From contig NZ_PGFE01000004.1 of the NCBI RefSeq assembly GCF_002797595.1, positions 62,001 through 126,000 of the forward strand: a stretch of DNA of 64,000 bases. The letters are read 5' to 3'. The DNA is from Sediminihabitans luteus (GTDB lineage: Bacteria; Actinomycetota; Actinomycetes; Actinomycetales; Cellulomonadaceae). This document shows, piece by piece, positions 1 to 7,341 of the stretch; the stretch's first letter is position 1, and every line of letters starts with the position of its first letter. The notes beneath the pieces are model-generated. The model searched no databases and was not told the DNA's origin. It worked only from the letters and a program-made list of their open reading frames with translations. The position numbers and the translations under genes are program-made.

Positions 1-1004
1 CGATCGGCTTCAAGAACGTCGAGGAGGCCGTGGCGGTCCGCAACCACGTCGTCAACCGCCTCGACGTCGCGTCGTCGACGTGGGACCCGGAGCTGCGCAA
101 GCGCATGCTCACCTTCACGTTCATCGGTGGCGGCTTCGCGGGCATCGAGGCGATCGCCGAGGCCGAGGACATGGCCCGCTCGGCCGTCAAGCAGTACGAC
201 TCGCTCGACGTGAGCGACCTGCGCTTCGTCATGATCGAGGGCGCCGGGCGCATCCTGCCCGAGCTCAGCGAGCCGATGGCGCTCTACGCGCTCGAGCAGC
301 TCAAGCAGCGCGGCATCGAGTTCCACCTGAGCACGTTCCTCAGCTCGTGCGTCGACGGTCACGTCGTGACGTCGACGGGTGTCGAGTTCGACTCCGAGAC
401 GATCGTGTGGACGGCCGGCGTCAAGGCCAACCCGGTCATCGGCGAGTCCGACCTGCCGACCGACAAGATGGGCCGCCTGACCGTCCTGCCGACCCTCCAG
501 GTCGCGGACGAGGACGGCAACGTCGTCCCGGACGCCTGGGGTGCGGGCGACTGCGCCGCCGTGCCGGACCTCGTCAACCCGGGCAAGTTCTGCCCGCCGA
601 ACGCCCAGCACGCGATCCGCGAGGCCTGGAAGCTCGGTGACAACCTCGCCGCGCAGATCAAGGGCGAGGCGCTGAGCGAGTACAAGCACAAGAGCGTCGG
701 CACGGTCGCGTCGCTCGGCCTGTACAAGGGCGTCGCCGAGCTGTTCGGCACGTTCAAGTTCAAGGGCTTCCCGGCGTGGGTCGTGCACCGCACGTACCAC
801 GGCGGCGCGATGCCGACGTTCAACCGCAAGCTGCGCATCTTCATGGGCTGGTTCGACCAGTTCGTGATGAGCCGCGAGACGGTGTCGCTCGGCTCGATCC
901 ACGACCCGCGCGCCGAGTTCCGCGCCGCGTCGCTGCCGCCCAAGCAGGCCGTGGCCAAGGAGTCGACGCCCGAGACGAAGGCGGAGCCCGTCGGCAAGTC
1001 CTGA
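1..1004 (+). CDS. ndh: NADH dehydrogenase type II (NDH-2), 3' part
   Basis: This single-subunit flavoprotein oxidises NADH and passes electrons to menaquinone at the inner face of the membrane without pumping protons. The reading frame is open from base 3 to the stop at 1004, so the gene begins before the window; the GTG at 30 is internal, because the codons before it read IGFKNVEEAVAV, a typical NDH-2 stretch. Visible motifs are the second Rossmann fingerprint FIGGGFAGIE (NADH binding), WTAGVKANPV, the FAD-contact AWGAGDCAAVPD and the quinone-site region around NAQHAIREAWKLGDNLA. The C-terminal 100 residues are the usual membrane-associating part. The 3' end is followed by a GC-rich hairpin and then a tRNA gene. 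Only the missing N-terminal FAD fingerprint prevents a full call. Confidence 0.93.
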   Translation, partial: IGFKNVEEAVAVRNHVVNRLDVASSTWDPELRKRMLTFTFIGGGFAGIEAIAEAEDMARSAVKQYDSLDVSDLRFVMIEGAGRILPELSEPMALYALEQLKQRGIEFHLSTFLSSCVDGHVVTSTGVEFDSETIVWTAGVKANPVIGESDLPTDKMGRLTVLPTLQVADEDGNVVPDAWGAGDCAAVPDLVNPGKFCPPNAQHAIREAWKLGDNLAAQIKGEALSEYKHKSVGTVASLGLYKGVAELFGTFKFKGFPAWVVHRTYHGGAMPTFNRKLRIFMGWFDQFVMSRETVSLGSIHDPRAEFRAASLPPKQAVAKESTPETKAEPVGKS

Positions 1005-1048
1005 CGCACGCCCGGCCGCACGGCTGGGCTAGCCTGAGCACCACGTCC

Positions 1049-1076
1049 ACGGGGCGGGCCACGCGGCCCGCCCCGT
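1049..1076 (+). terminator. GC-rich hairpin after ndh
   Basis: Perfect 12-base arms (ACGGGGCGGGCC and its complement) enclose the loop ACGC. It lies 44 bases after the ndh stop and 8 bases before the tRNA. No T-tract follows, as is common in actinobacterial terminators. Confidence 0.6.
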
Positions 1077-1084
1077 CGTCGTCC

Positions 1085-1161
1085 GCCCCCGTGGCCCAAC
1101 TGGCAGAGGCATCCGACTTAAAATCGGCGGGTTCCGGGTTCGAGTCCCGGCGGGGGCACCA
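1085..1161 (+). tRNA. tRNA-Leu(UAA), short variable arm, CCA encoded
   Basis: A full cloverleaf can be drawn. The acceptor stem GCCCCCG pairs with CGGGGGC, A73 is followed by an encoded CCA, the D-arm is GCC/GGC with GG in the loop, and the anticodon stem-loop is CCGA-CTTAAAA-TCGG. The T-arm is CCGGG-TTCGAGT-CCCGG. The anticodon in the seven-base loop is TAA, so it should read the UUA leucine codon, and A73 is the leucine discriminator. The odd point is the variable region: only about five bases separate the anticodon and T stems, whereas bacterial leucine tRNAs normally carry a long class II variable arm. The 27-43 pair of the anticodon stem is mismatched (T-C). Its decoding identity is inferred from the anticodon only. 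Confidence 0.85.
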
Positions 1162-1180
1162 CCGCGCCGTGCGGGCGGGG

Positions 1181-1186
1181 CAGACT
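1181..1186 (+). promoter_or_regulatory. -10 hexamer CAGACT of a leaderless start
   Basis: CAGACT is followed by six bases and then the GTG at 1193. No Shine-Dalgarno is present, so transcription probably starts at the GTG. Confidence 0.45.
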
Positions 1187-1192
1187 GGGGGA

Positions 1193-2104
1193 GTGAGCAC
1201 CCTGGCCGACACCTTGCGCCTCGAGAACTTGCGCCTCGAGAACCTGCGCCTTGACACCCTGCGCGCCCGCGCGGGCAGCGCGCTGTTCGAGCGCGTCGCC
1301 GGGCCCGACGGTCCGGCCGAGCGCTCCCGCATCCACGACACCCCGGGCGAGCGCTGGTTCGCGCCCGACTCCGCGATCGCGCGCGTGCACGGCGACGCGT
1401 CGATGTTCGTCGGCGGCCTGCGGGCCCTGCTGCTGCAGTCGCTGCACCCGCTCGCGATGGCCGCGGTCGCGACGCACTCGGGATACCGCGGCGACCCGTG
1501 GGGACGGCTCGCGCGCACGAGCACGTTCATCGCGACCACGACGTTCGCGACCGTCGAGCACGCGCAGCAGGCGGTCGACGTCGTGCGCGCCGTGCACGTG
1601 CGCATCCGGGGGACGTCGCCCGACGGGCGCGCGTACGCCGCCGACGACCCGCAGCTCCTGCGCTGGGTGCACGCGGCCGAGGCCGCGAGCTTCCTGCACG
1701 CGCACCAGCGCTACGGTGAGCGCCCGCTCGACGCGGCCGGCTGCGACGAGTACCTCGCGCAGGCGGCGACCGTCGCCGAGCGGCTCGGCGCGGCCGACGT
1801 GCCGCACGACCGCGCCTCGCTCATGCGGTCGTTCCGCGAGCTCGGGCCCGCGCTCGAGCGCACGCAGGCCTCGGACGACGTCGCCCGCTACCTCCTCGCC
1901 GAGCCGCCCCTCCCGTGGCCGGTGCGCGGACCGTACGCGCTGCTCGGTGCCGCCGCGGTCGGGTCGCTGCCCGGGTGGGCGCGGCGCATGCTCCCGCCGG
2001 ACGTCGTGGGGCGCGGTCGGGTGCTCCGCGGTGAGACCGCGGCGGTGCGGGCGGGCGGCGAGGCCGTCACCCGGGCGATCCGCTGGGCGCTCGCGGCGTC
2101 GTGA
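1193..2104 (+). CDS. MpaB/DUF2236 family oxygenase-like protein
   Basis: The 303-residue protein belongs to the DUF2236 family (rubber oxygenase Lcp, MpaB and many actinobacterial paralogues), whose characterised members are heme-dependent oxygenases. The family block is clear: LLLQSLHPLAMAAVATHSGY near residues 80-100, then a region rich in His, Arg and Asp with the conserved WVHAAEAASFLHAHQRYG around residue 160. The GTG at 1193 was chosen because translation upstream runs through the tRNA, and because a -10-like CAGACT lies six bases before it. Residues 7-22 consist of a repeated LRLEN/LRLDT pentad encoded by near-identical 15-base direct repeats (about 1214-1258), which looks like a recent slippage expansion. 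The substrate cannot be read from the sequence. Confidence 0.85.
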   Translation: MSTLADTLRLENLRLENLRLDTLRARAGSALFERVAGPDGPAERSRIHDTPGERWFAPDSAIARVHGDASMFVGGLRALLLQSLHPLAMAAVATHSGYRGDPWGRLARTSTFIATTTFATVEHAQQAVDVVRAVHVRIRGTSPDGRAYAADDPQLLRWVHAAEAASFLHAHQRYGERPLDAAGCDEYLAQAATVAERLGAADVPHDRASLMRSFRELGPALERTQASDDVARYLLAEPPLPWPVRGPYALLGAAAVGSLPGWARRMLPPDVVGRGRVLRGETAAVRAGGEAVTRAIRWALAAS

Positions 2105-2152
2105 ACTGGGGCGCTCGCGCCGTCGTAGCCGACGATCGAGACGATCCTGCGA

Positions 2153-2677
2153 TCAGCCGCCGAGCGCCTCGCGCAGAGTCAGGTCGAGACCGCGGCCGTC
2201 GGCGACGTCGGTTGTCGTGGTCCAGAACGTGGTGCCCTCGAGCAGGGACCAGCCCGGCGTGAGCGGGAGCACGCTGATCTGATCGACTCCAGCGCGGCGC
2301 GCTCGCTCCAGGGCGTCGGTGAACCGGGGATCGGTGCGTGCGTGCGATCGCATCGCTAGCGCGGTGAACGCCTCGCGCAGCGGGTTCTTCCAGGCGCGCA
2401 GCGCATCGCCGTCGATCCCGGTGTCGCCCGGTTCGTCGACCTGCCCGAAGCGGCCGCGCCAGCTCTCGTCGGCGCCCCCCGCGAACCGTACGGCCCAGCT
2501 CTCGTCCCAGGTTGCCTCGAGGTCGAGCGCGCTCGACGGACGACTCGACCGACCGGCGTCGGGCCGCGGCGCGCAGGCAGGGAGGCCAGCCGTGCCCGAG
2601 AGGTCCCAGGCCTCGCGCACGAAGAGCAGCTCCAGGAGCGGAGCGGACATCTCGAACCGTATCGCCGTGTCGTTCAT
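2153..2677 (-). CDS. hypothetical protein (174 aa)
   Basis: I do not recognise a family. The 174-residue product is acidic and soluble, with no signal peptide or membrane segment, and is rich in Trp (for example TWDESWAVRF, DESWRGRFGQ and EGTTFWTTTTD). It could be a binding or immunity-type small domain, but nothing visible proves this. The ATG at 2675-2677 (MNDTAIRFEMSAPLLELLF) was preferred to longer frames because a strong AGGGGG Shine-Dalgarno precedes it by a few bases, and because upstream codons overlap intergenic sequence. It stands alone, convergent with the MpaB-like gene and downstream of the GH3 gene on the same strand, 44 bases away. Base composition is slightly less extreme than its neighbours. 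Confidence 0.7.
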   Translation of the reverse strand: MNDTAIRFEMSAPLLELLFVREAWDLSGTAGLPACAPRPDAGRSSRPSSALDLEATWDESWAVRFAGGADESWRGRFGQVDEPGDTGIDGDALRAWKNPLREAFTALAMRSHARTDPRFTDALERARRAGVDQISVLPLTPGWSLLEGTTFWTTTTDVADGRGLDLTLREALGG

Positions 2678-2721
2678 CGGTTCCCCCTGGAAGCATCGAC
2701 CGTGCCGCTCTGCACCGGCTC

Positions 2722-3966
2722 TCAGCGTAGGCGCTGCTTCATCGCGAGCACCCGCTCGACGGACGCGTCGACCTGTGCCGCGAACTCCGGGTCCTCCTCG
2801 GCCCGCGCGACGATCGCGTCGACCATGGTCGCGGCCATCTCGGGCTTGGCGGAGGCGAGCACGAGGTCGCAGCCGGCCGCGATCGTCCGCACGGCACGCT
2901 GGCCGGGGTCGACGTCGGCGACCTGCACGGCCGCGGAGACGTCGTCGGTCATGCAGACCCGGTCGAAGCCGAGCTCGTCGCGCAGCAGCCCGGTCACGAC
3001 GTCGTGCGAGAACGCGGCGGGGTTGTCGGGGTCGAGCCGCGTGTAGACGGCGGTCGCCATCATGACGACGGCCGCGCCGTCGTCGATCCCGGCACGGAAC
3101 GCCTCGACGGACGGCGACGACGCGTCGGTCTGGTCGTCCACCACGTGCGCGGTCGTGTCGGTGTTGGCGTCCACGAGCCCGAGGCCCGGGAAGTGCTTGA
3201 TCGCGACGTCCACGCCCGACGCCTCCATGCCGGCGGAGAACGCGTTCGCGTTGATCGCGACCCGGTGCGCGTCGTCGCCGTACTGGCGGCCGAACACGCC
3301 GACGGGCGGGTTCGACCCGGCGGTCCCGGCGGGTACGACGTCCATGACGGGCGCGAGGTTGAGGGTGATCCCGGCCGCGGCGAGCTCGGCGCCCCACCCG
3401 GTCGCGCGCGCCTGGATCGTCTCGACGGGCCAGCCGGACTGCGTCACGGCCGACGGGATGGTCGAGAACCCGGGCCCCTTGAGCACCTGGACCGCGCCGC
3501 CCTCCTGGTCGGTCGCGACGAGCAGCGGCCCGCCCGGGCCGGTGGGGTCGACGAGGTCGGTGAACGACGACACGAGATCCGCGACGGCGTCGACCCCGGC
3601 GCTCGAACGACCCGCGACGAAGATCCCGCCGACGTGCTGGTCGCGCACCGCCGCGTAGGCGGCGTCCTGCGGGGCGTTCGCGTCGACCCCGACCATGACG
3701 AGCTGCCCGGCCTTCTCGGCGAGCGTGAGGTCCGCGCCGCGCGTGGGCGTGGGCGTGGGCGTGGGCGTGGGGCTGGGCGTCGGGGTGGCGCTCGGCGTGG
3801 TGTCGGACGCCGCCCCCGCGCTCGTCGCGCTCGGCGTGGTCGCGTCCCTGGCGGGCTCTCCGGCGCCGCACGCGGCGAGGAGGCCGAGCAGTGCCAGGCT
3901 CGCGGTGGCGGCCGCTGCGCCTCGCGCGGTGCGTCGGGTGCGGGGGTCGGGCGATGTGCGCTGCAT
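2722..3966 (-). CDS. GH3 family lipoprotein, beta-N-acetylhexosaminidase-like
   Basis: This is a secreted, lipid-anchored glycoside hydrolase family 3 enzyme that probably removes terminal N-acetylglucosamine from cell-wall or chitin oligosaccharides (NagZ-like branch). The 414-residue protein starts with a signal peptide ending in the lipobox LLAAC, followed by a Thr/Pro linker ending SPTPTPTPTPTRG. The linker is encoded by a run of GTGGGC hexamers on the opposite strand (about 3745-3775). The catalytic TIM barrel shows LVATDQEGG, the family block KHFPGLG followed by a DTTAH region, and MTDD near the expected nucleophile Asp. The second His of the canonical KHFPGHG is Leu here, as in some actinobacterial members. 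A TAGACT hexamer lies seven bases before the ATG, so the message is probably leaderless. Confidence 0.88.
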   Translation of the reverse strand: MQRTSPDPRTRRTARGAAAATASLALLGLLAACGAGEPARDATTPSATSAGAASDTTPSATPTPSPTPTPTPTPTRGADLTLAEKAGQLVMVGVDANAPQDAAYAAVRDQHVGGIFVAGRSSAGVDAVADLVSSFTDLVDPTGPGGPLLVATDQEGGAVQVLKGPGFSTIPSAVTQSGWPVETIQARATGWGAELAAAGITLNLAPVMDVVPAGTAGSNPPVGVFGRQYGDDAHRVAINANAFSAGMEASGVDVAIKHFPGLGLVDANTDTTAHVVDDQTDASSPSVEAFRAGIDDGAAVVMMATAVYTRLDPDNPAAFSHDVVTGLLRDELGFDRVCMTDDVSAAVQVADVDPGQRAVRTIAAGCDLVLASAKPEMAATMVDAIVARAEEDPEFAAQVDASVERVLAMKQRLR

Positions 3967-3973
3967 CGGGCCC

Positions 3974-3979
3974 AGTCTA
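3974..3979 (-). promoter_or_regulatory. -10 hexamer TAGACT of the GH3 gene
   Basis: TAGACT on the minus strand is separated by seven bases from the ATG at 3966. No Shine-Dalgarno is visible. Confidence 0.5.
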
Positions 3980-4092
3980 GGCGAGGGGCCGGAGCAAATC
4001 GGGCGGAGCGGTCATCGCCAGAGCAGCTCCCGTGGCTCGGGGCCAGGGCCGGCGGTCGTGGATTAGTGGTCGCGGGGCGTGCGGCGACGTTC

Positions 4093-4124
4093 GTGCGACG
4101 CTGCTCGGGTGCGACGCAGCTCGG
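4093..4124. repeat. 16-base tandem direct repeat
   Basis: GTGCGACGCTGCTCGG is followed at once by GTGCGACGCAGCTCGG, and then by a decayed third unit GTGCGGCGC. It lies in the 171-base gap between the GH3 start and the end of the next gene. No gene was seen there. Confidence 0.6.
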
Positions 4125-4137
4125 GTGCGGCGCGAGG

Positions 4138-4692
4138 TCAGGGCCGCCCGGCCTCCCCGCGGTGGGTGTCGATGTCCTGGTTGAGCCGGTGCAGGAGCTC
4201 GGCGAGGTGCGCGCGGTCGTCGTCCGACCAGTCGGTGAGCACGCGGTCGTAGAGCTCTGCGCGGGCCGTGCGGTGCCGGGCGAGGGCGGCGAGGCCGTCG
4301 GCGCTCGGGGCGACCAGGACGACGCGGCGGTCGGCGTCGTCGCGGCGGCGCGTCGCGTGGCCGGCGCGCTCGAGCGCGATGACCTGCCGGGTCACGGTCG
4401 ACCCGTCGAGGCCCAGGAGGTCGGCGATCGCGGTCACGCTGAGCGGGCCGTGCTCGTCGAGCACGTGCAGCACGAGGTAGGCGGAGCGGTCGAGGCCCGT
4501 GACGGCCTGCGTGCGGGTCGCCTGGTCGGCGCGGCGCAGCAGGAGGGTGACCTCGAGCTCGACCGCGCGCAGGGTCGCGGCGGCGCTCGCGCTCGCGGCA
4601 TCGGCGTCGCGGTCGGCGCGGTCGGCGCGGTCGGCGCGGTGACGCGCGCCGTCTGTGCCCGTCCCGTGATCGTTACCTGAAGCAATCGTCAT
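4138..4692 (-). CDS. MarR family transcriptional regulator (divergent to MFS)
   Basis: This 184-residue winged-helix protein should bind DNA as a dimer and respond to a small ligand. The HTH is at about residues 85-130, with GPLSVTAIADLLGLDGSTVT as the recognition region, followed by the wing RRRDDADRRVVLV. Residues 15-35 are a low-complexity ADR-repeat (ADRADRADR) encoded by 9-base repeats near 4612-4641. The ATG at 4692 is preceded by TAGGAT six bases away, implying a leaderless transcript. The gene is divergent from the MFS gene at 4759 across 66 bases that hold a palindrome, so it is probably the pump's repressor and also self-regulating. That role is inferred from position. Confidence 0.88.
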   Translation of the reverse strand: MTIASGNDHGTGTDGARHRADRADRADRDADAASASAAATLRAVELEVTLLLRRADQATRTQAVTGLDRSAYLVLHVLDEHGPLSVTAIADLLGLDGSTVTRQVIALERAGHATRRRDDADRRVVLVAPSADGLAALARHRTARAELYDRVLTDWSDDDRAHLAELLHRLNQDIDTHRGEAGRP

Positions 4693-4696
4693 GGGT

Positions 4697-4732
4697 GTAT
4701 CCTACAGGTGAATCCCTGCATGATGCAGATAC
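4697..4732. promoter_or_regulatory. nested inverted repeats, candidate MarR operator
   Basis: CTGCAT-G-ATGCAG at 4716-4728 is a perfect palindrome, flanked by GTATC at 4697-4701 and GATAC at 4728-4732. CAGGTG at 4705-4710 is further mirrored by CACCTG at 4738-4743. The palindrome overlaps the expected -35 of the MarR gene, whose -10 TAGGAT is at 4699-4704. It lies between divergent MarR and MFS genes. Confidence 0.55.
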
Positions 4733-4758
4733 TTCGACACCTGAGGGGAGCCGGCCTC

Positions 4759-5991
4759 GTGCCCAGCTCGACAGTGGAACCCAACAAGACAGCGATCTAC
4801 GCGACCGCGTTGACCGCGTTCTTCGCGATCGCGGGCATCGCGATCGTCGACCCGATCCTGCCGGTCATCGGCGCCGAGATCGGCGCGACGACCTGGCAGA
4901 TCGAGCTGCTGTTCACCGCCTACATCGCGGTCATGGCGATCGGCATGATCCCCGCGGTGCTCGCGACGGGGAAGTTCGGGTTCAAGAAGATCCTCGCCGC
5001 GGGCGTGTCGCTCGTCGCGGTCGCCGCGGTGCTCGCCGCGCTGAGCAGCAACATCCTCGAGCTCGCAGTCCTGCGCGGCTTCTGGGGCCTGGGCAACGCG
5101 ATGTTCTTCGCCACGGCGATGGTGCTGCTCGTGGCGCTCGCCAACGACCGCGAGTGGGTCGTCGGGCTGTTCGAGACGTGCGTGGGCCTCGGCTTCGCGG
5201 TCGGGCCGCTGCTCGGCGGCCTGTTCGGCAAGATCAGCTGGCGCGTGCCGTTCCTGCTGTGCGGGCTGTTCATGGTCGTCGCGCTCGTGGTGTCGGTGAC
5301 GCGCCTCAAGGACCCGGCCGAGAAGCCGACCCCGCTGCACGTGGGCCAGGTCTTCGGCCTCTTCCGCAAGCCCGCGTTCCTCGCGCTGTGCGCGATCACG
5401 GGTGCCTACAACTTCTGCTTCTTCATCGTGCTCGGCTACACGCCGATCTTCCTCGGCCTGGGCGTGATCGAGCTCGGCCTCGTGTTCACCGCGTGGGGCG
5501 TCGGCCTCGCGTTCGGGATCCTCGGCCTCGGCCACCGGCTCGCGCACCGGATCGGCGGCGTGCAGACCATGGGCGTCGCGATCGCGGGCGTCCTGGTGAC
5601 CCTCGTGCTGCTCGCGCTCGACCTCGGCACGGCCTGGTCGATCGTGTTCCTCGTGATCGCGGGCGTGTTCATGGGTATCGCCAACGCGATCCTCACCGAC
5701 CTCGCGCTCGGCATGGGTTCGCCCGACCGTCGCGTGACCACGGGCGCGTTCAACCTGGTGCGCTGGGGGTTCGCGGCCCCCGCGCCGGTGCTCGCGGGCC
5801 TGCTCGCGCCGCACGGCGCCTCGGTCCCGTACTGGGTCGGTGTGGGCGTGCTCGCGGTCGGGATCGTCGTGTTCCTCGCGACGGCGCACCGCATGGCCGG
5901 GGCGATCGGCGAGCGCGTGCTGTGGCAGCGCTGGAACCGCGCCGCGGCGTCGGTCGAGGGCGCCCCGGAAGAGGCGCTCGGGGAGGTCTGA
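4759..5991 (+). CDS. MFS transporter, 12 TM
   Basis: A 410-residue major facilitator protein that moves small molecules across the membrane, probably as an exporter. Twelve hydrophobic segments are visible, starting with ALTAFFAIAGIAIVDPILPV, a short cytoplasmic loop after TM2 (ATGKFGFKK), and paired helices to the end. The GTG at 4759 was chosen because GAGGGGAG precedes it by about nine bases; the upstream GTG at 4708 lies inside the operator region. The substrate cannot be deduced. It is divergent from a MarR regulator and convergent with a second MarR gene, so control by the former is the simplest reading. A symmetric hairpin separates it from the convergent gene. Confidence 0.88.
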   Translation: MPSSTVEPNKTAIYATALTAFFAIAGIAIVDPILPVIGAEIGATTWQIELLFTAYIAVMAIGMIPAVLATGKFGFKKILAAGVSLVAVAAVLAALSSNILELAVLRGFWGLGNAMFFATAMVLLVALANDREWVVGLFETCVGLGFAVGPLLGGLFGKISWRVPFLLCGLFMVVALVVSVTRLKDPAEKPTPLHVGQVFGLFRKPAFLALCAITGAYNFCFFIVLGYTPIFLGLGVIELGLVFTAWGVGLAFGILGLGHRLAHRIGGVQTMGVAIAGVLVTLVLLALDLGTAWSIVFLVIAGVFMGIANAILTDLALGMGSPDRRVTTGAFNLVRWGFAAPAPVLAGLLAPHGASVPYWVGVGVLAVGIVVFLATAHRMAGAIGERVLWQRWNRAAASVEGAPEEALGEV

Positions 5992-6009
5992 CCCCGGCGG
6001 ACGGTGGTG

Positions 6010-6034
6010 GCGCGCGCCCCTAGAGGGCGCGCGC
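6010..6034. terminator. bidirectional hairpin between MFS and MarR genes
   Basis: The 10-base arms GCGCGCGCCC and GGGCGCGCGC enclose CTAGA. The loop contains the start of the stop codon of the convergent minus-strand gene. Confidence 0.6.
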
Positions 6035-6532
6035 GAGGGTCGGCACCGAGGACGCGCAGGCGTCCTCGGTGCCGACCGCGCTCGTGGCCTCGGCCGCGCG
6101 CGCGAGGGCCGCGACGCCGCGGCTCAGGTGGTCGAGGTCCTCGGTGCTCAAGGTCGAGACGAGGTCCTGGTCCGCGATCTCGTCGTCGACGACGATCCCG
6201 CGCACCGCGCTCGCGCCGTTCTCGGTCACGACGATGCGGCGGATGCGTCCGTCGCGGGCGTCGGTGCGCCGTTCGACGAGGCGGGCGGCCTCGAGGCGGT
6301 CGAGGATCCCGGAGACGGTCGCGGGGGAGACGCCGAGCGAGCGGGCGAGCTCGTGGGCGCTGATCTCCCCGTCGAGCAGGAGGATCGCGATCGCACGGAA
6401 CTGCTGGGCGGTGAGCTGGGTGCGCACGATCGACCGCAGCCGCCGGGCGACGCGGAGGTCGCCGAGCAGCAGCTGGGACTCGAGGTAGGTGCGCACGAGC
6501 TCGTCGCGGCGGGCCTGGTCGGGTGCATTCAC
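6020..6532 (-). CDS. MarR family transcriptional regulator
   Basis: A 170-residue MarR-type winged-helix protein. The HTH spans about residues 55-90 (GEISAHELARSLGVSPATVS), followed by a wing with DARDGRIRRIVVTE. The GTG at 6532 (MNAPDQARRDE) was chosen over the ATG 30 bases upstream because TAGGGT sits seven bases before it, matching the leaderless pattern used all over this window. It is convergent with the MFS gene and divergent from another MarR/GbsR-type regulator at 6652. The target is unknown; the pump at 4759 or the RND permease at 7342 are both near enough to be candidates. The family call is firm, the role is not. Confidence 0.85.
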   Translation of the reverse strand: MNAPDQARRDELVRTYLESQLLLGDLRVARRLRSIVRTQLTAQQFRAIAILLLDGEISAHELARSLGVSPATVSGILDRLEAARLVERRTDARDGRIRRIVVTENGASAVRGIVVDDEIADQDLVSTLSTEDLDHLSRGVAALARAAEATSAVGTEDACASSVPTLARAL

Positions 6533-6539
6533 CCTCCCG

Positions 6540-6545
6540 ACCCTA
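6540..6545 (-). promoter_or_regulatory. -10 hexamer TAGGGT of a MarR gene
   Basis: TAGGGT on the minus strand is seven bases before the GTG at 6532. GGGAGG directly abuts that GTG and is too close to act as a Shine-Dalgarno. Confidence 0.5.
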
Positions 6546-6600
6546 GTGGCGATCCGTCCCATGCAATCGTCCCATTTGTGAAGATGTTGTGGCGTTCACC

Positions 6601-6647
6601 CCGACAATCGTCGGATTGGAGTTTCGGACTTTTCACTCTACGGTGAA
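6601..6647 (+). promoter_or_regulatory. promoter and two inverted repeats before the GbsR-like gene
   Basis: CCGAC-AATC-GTCGG occupies 6601-6614. A promoter with TTGGAG (6616-6621), a 17-base spacer and TACGGT (6639-6644) follows. A second inverted repeat, TTCAC-N6-GTGAA (6632-6647), covers the -10, so binding there would block polymerase. Confidence 0.55.
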
Positions 6648-6651
6648 GCCC

Positions 6652-7185
6652 GTGAACACCGAGGCTCCCGGGTCGGCCGCCGCGCCCGTCGACGACGACG
6701 CGCTGCGTCGCTTCGTCGAGGACGTCGGCATGTTCATGGAGTCCACGGGAGTCCCCCGGTCGGCCGGCCGGCTCGTGGGCTGGCTCCTGGTGTGCGACCC
6801 GCCCGAGCAGAGCGCCCAGCAGCTCGCCGAGGCGCTCGGAGCGAGCAGCGGCGGCGTCAGCACGAACGTGCGCCTCCTGGCCCAGGTCGGCCTCGTCGAG
6901 CGCGTCGGGCTCCCCGACGACCGCCGCACCCACTACCGGATCAAGCGTGACGCGTGGTCGACGAGCATCGCCGACCACCTGCGCCTCGCGACCGCCATGC
7001 GGGGGTTCGCCGACGAGGGACTCGGGCTCCTCGCCGCCGCCGACCCGTCGCGTCGCGAGCGCCTGCGGCAGGCGCAGGACTACTTTGCCTTCATGGAGCG
7101 TGAGCTCCCCGCCCTCGGGCGTCGCTACGACGAGGACCGCCGGTCGCGCGAGGGCGAGGCCCCGCCCGCGCCGTCCGACCCCTAG
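6652..7185 (+). CDS. GbsR/MarR family transcriptional regulator
   Basis: This 177-residue regulator resembles the GbsR branch of MarR-like proteins, often found beside efflux or osmoprotectant transporters. The winged helix includes EQSAQQLAEALGASSGGVST and the wing region VGLPDDRRTHYRIKRDAW. A C-terminal helix (DPSRRERLRQAQDYFAFMER) probably serves dimerisation. The GTG at 6652 was picked because a recognisable -35/-10 pair ends seven bases before it; the in-frame GTG at 6643 lies within the operator. The gene is followed after 156 bases by a large RND permease on the same strand, so it probably controls that pump, as in many actinobacterial GbsR-RND pairs. Confidence 0.82.
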   Translation: MNTEAPGSAAAPVDDDALRRFVEDVGMFMESTGVPRSAGRLVGWLLVCDPPEQSAQQLAEALGASSGGVSTNVRLLAQVGLVERVGLPDDRRTHYRIKRDAWSTSIADHLRLATAMRGFADEGLGLLAAADPSRRERLRQAQDYFAFMERELPALGRRYDEDRRSREGEAPPAPSDP

Positions 7186-7242
7186 GCCGACCCCGGCGAC
7201 CGGACCGCTCCACCGCCGGACCGCCCGGCCGCTGAAGCCGCC

Positions 7243-7273
7243 AGACCGCTGAACCGCTAGACCGCTGAACCGC
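7243..7273. repeat. 16-base tandem repeat upstream of the RND gene
   Basis: AGACCGCTGAACCGCT at 7243-7258 is repeated at 7259-7273, and weaker related units (ACCGCTC, ACCGCCGG) extend back to 7200. It fills the gap between the regulator and the permease. Confidence 0.6.
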
Positions 7274-7341
7274 ACGAACCCCGCGACGACGGCGTCGTGA
7301 CCCCCGCCCACCCGCACCACACGACCGCCGGAGGACCCCGC

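Noticed and set aside
776-1192. 5' extension of the MpaB-like frame through the tRNA
   Set aside because: It would read through ndh out of frame and then through tRNA-Leu. The GTG at 1193 with its -10-like hexamer is a better start.
841-1807. Minus-strand ORFs across the tRNA (DSNPEPADFKS-like peptide)
   Set aside because: This peptide is a translation artefact of the tRNA gene and is opposite real genes.
3741-3800. GTGGGC hexamer run as a regulatory or CRISPR-like repeat
   Set aside because: It encodes the Thr/Pro linker of the GH3 lipoprotein and has no spacers.
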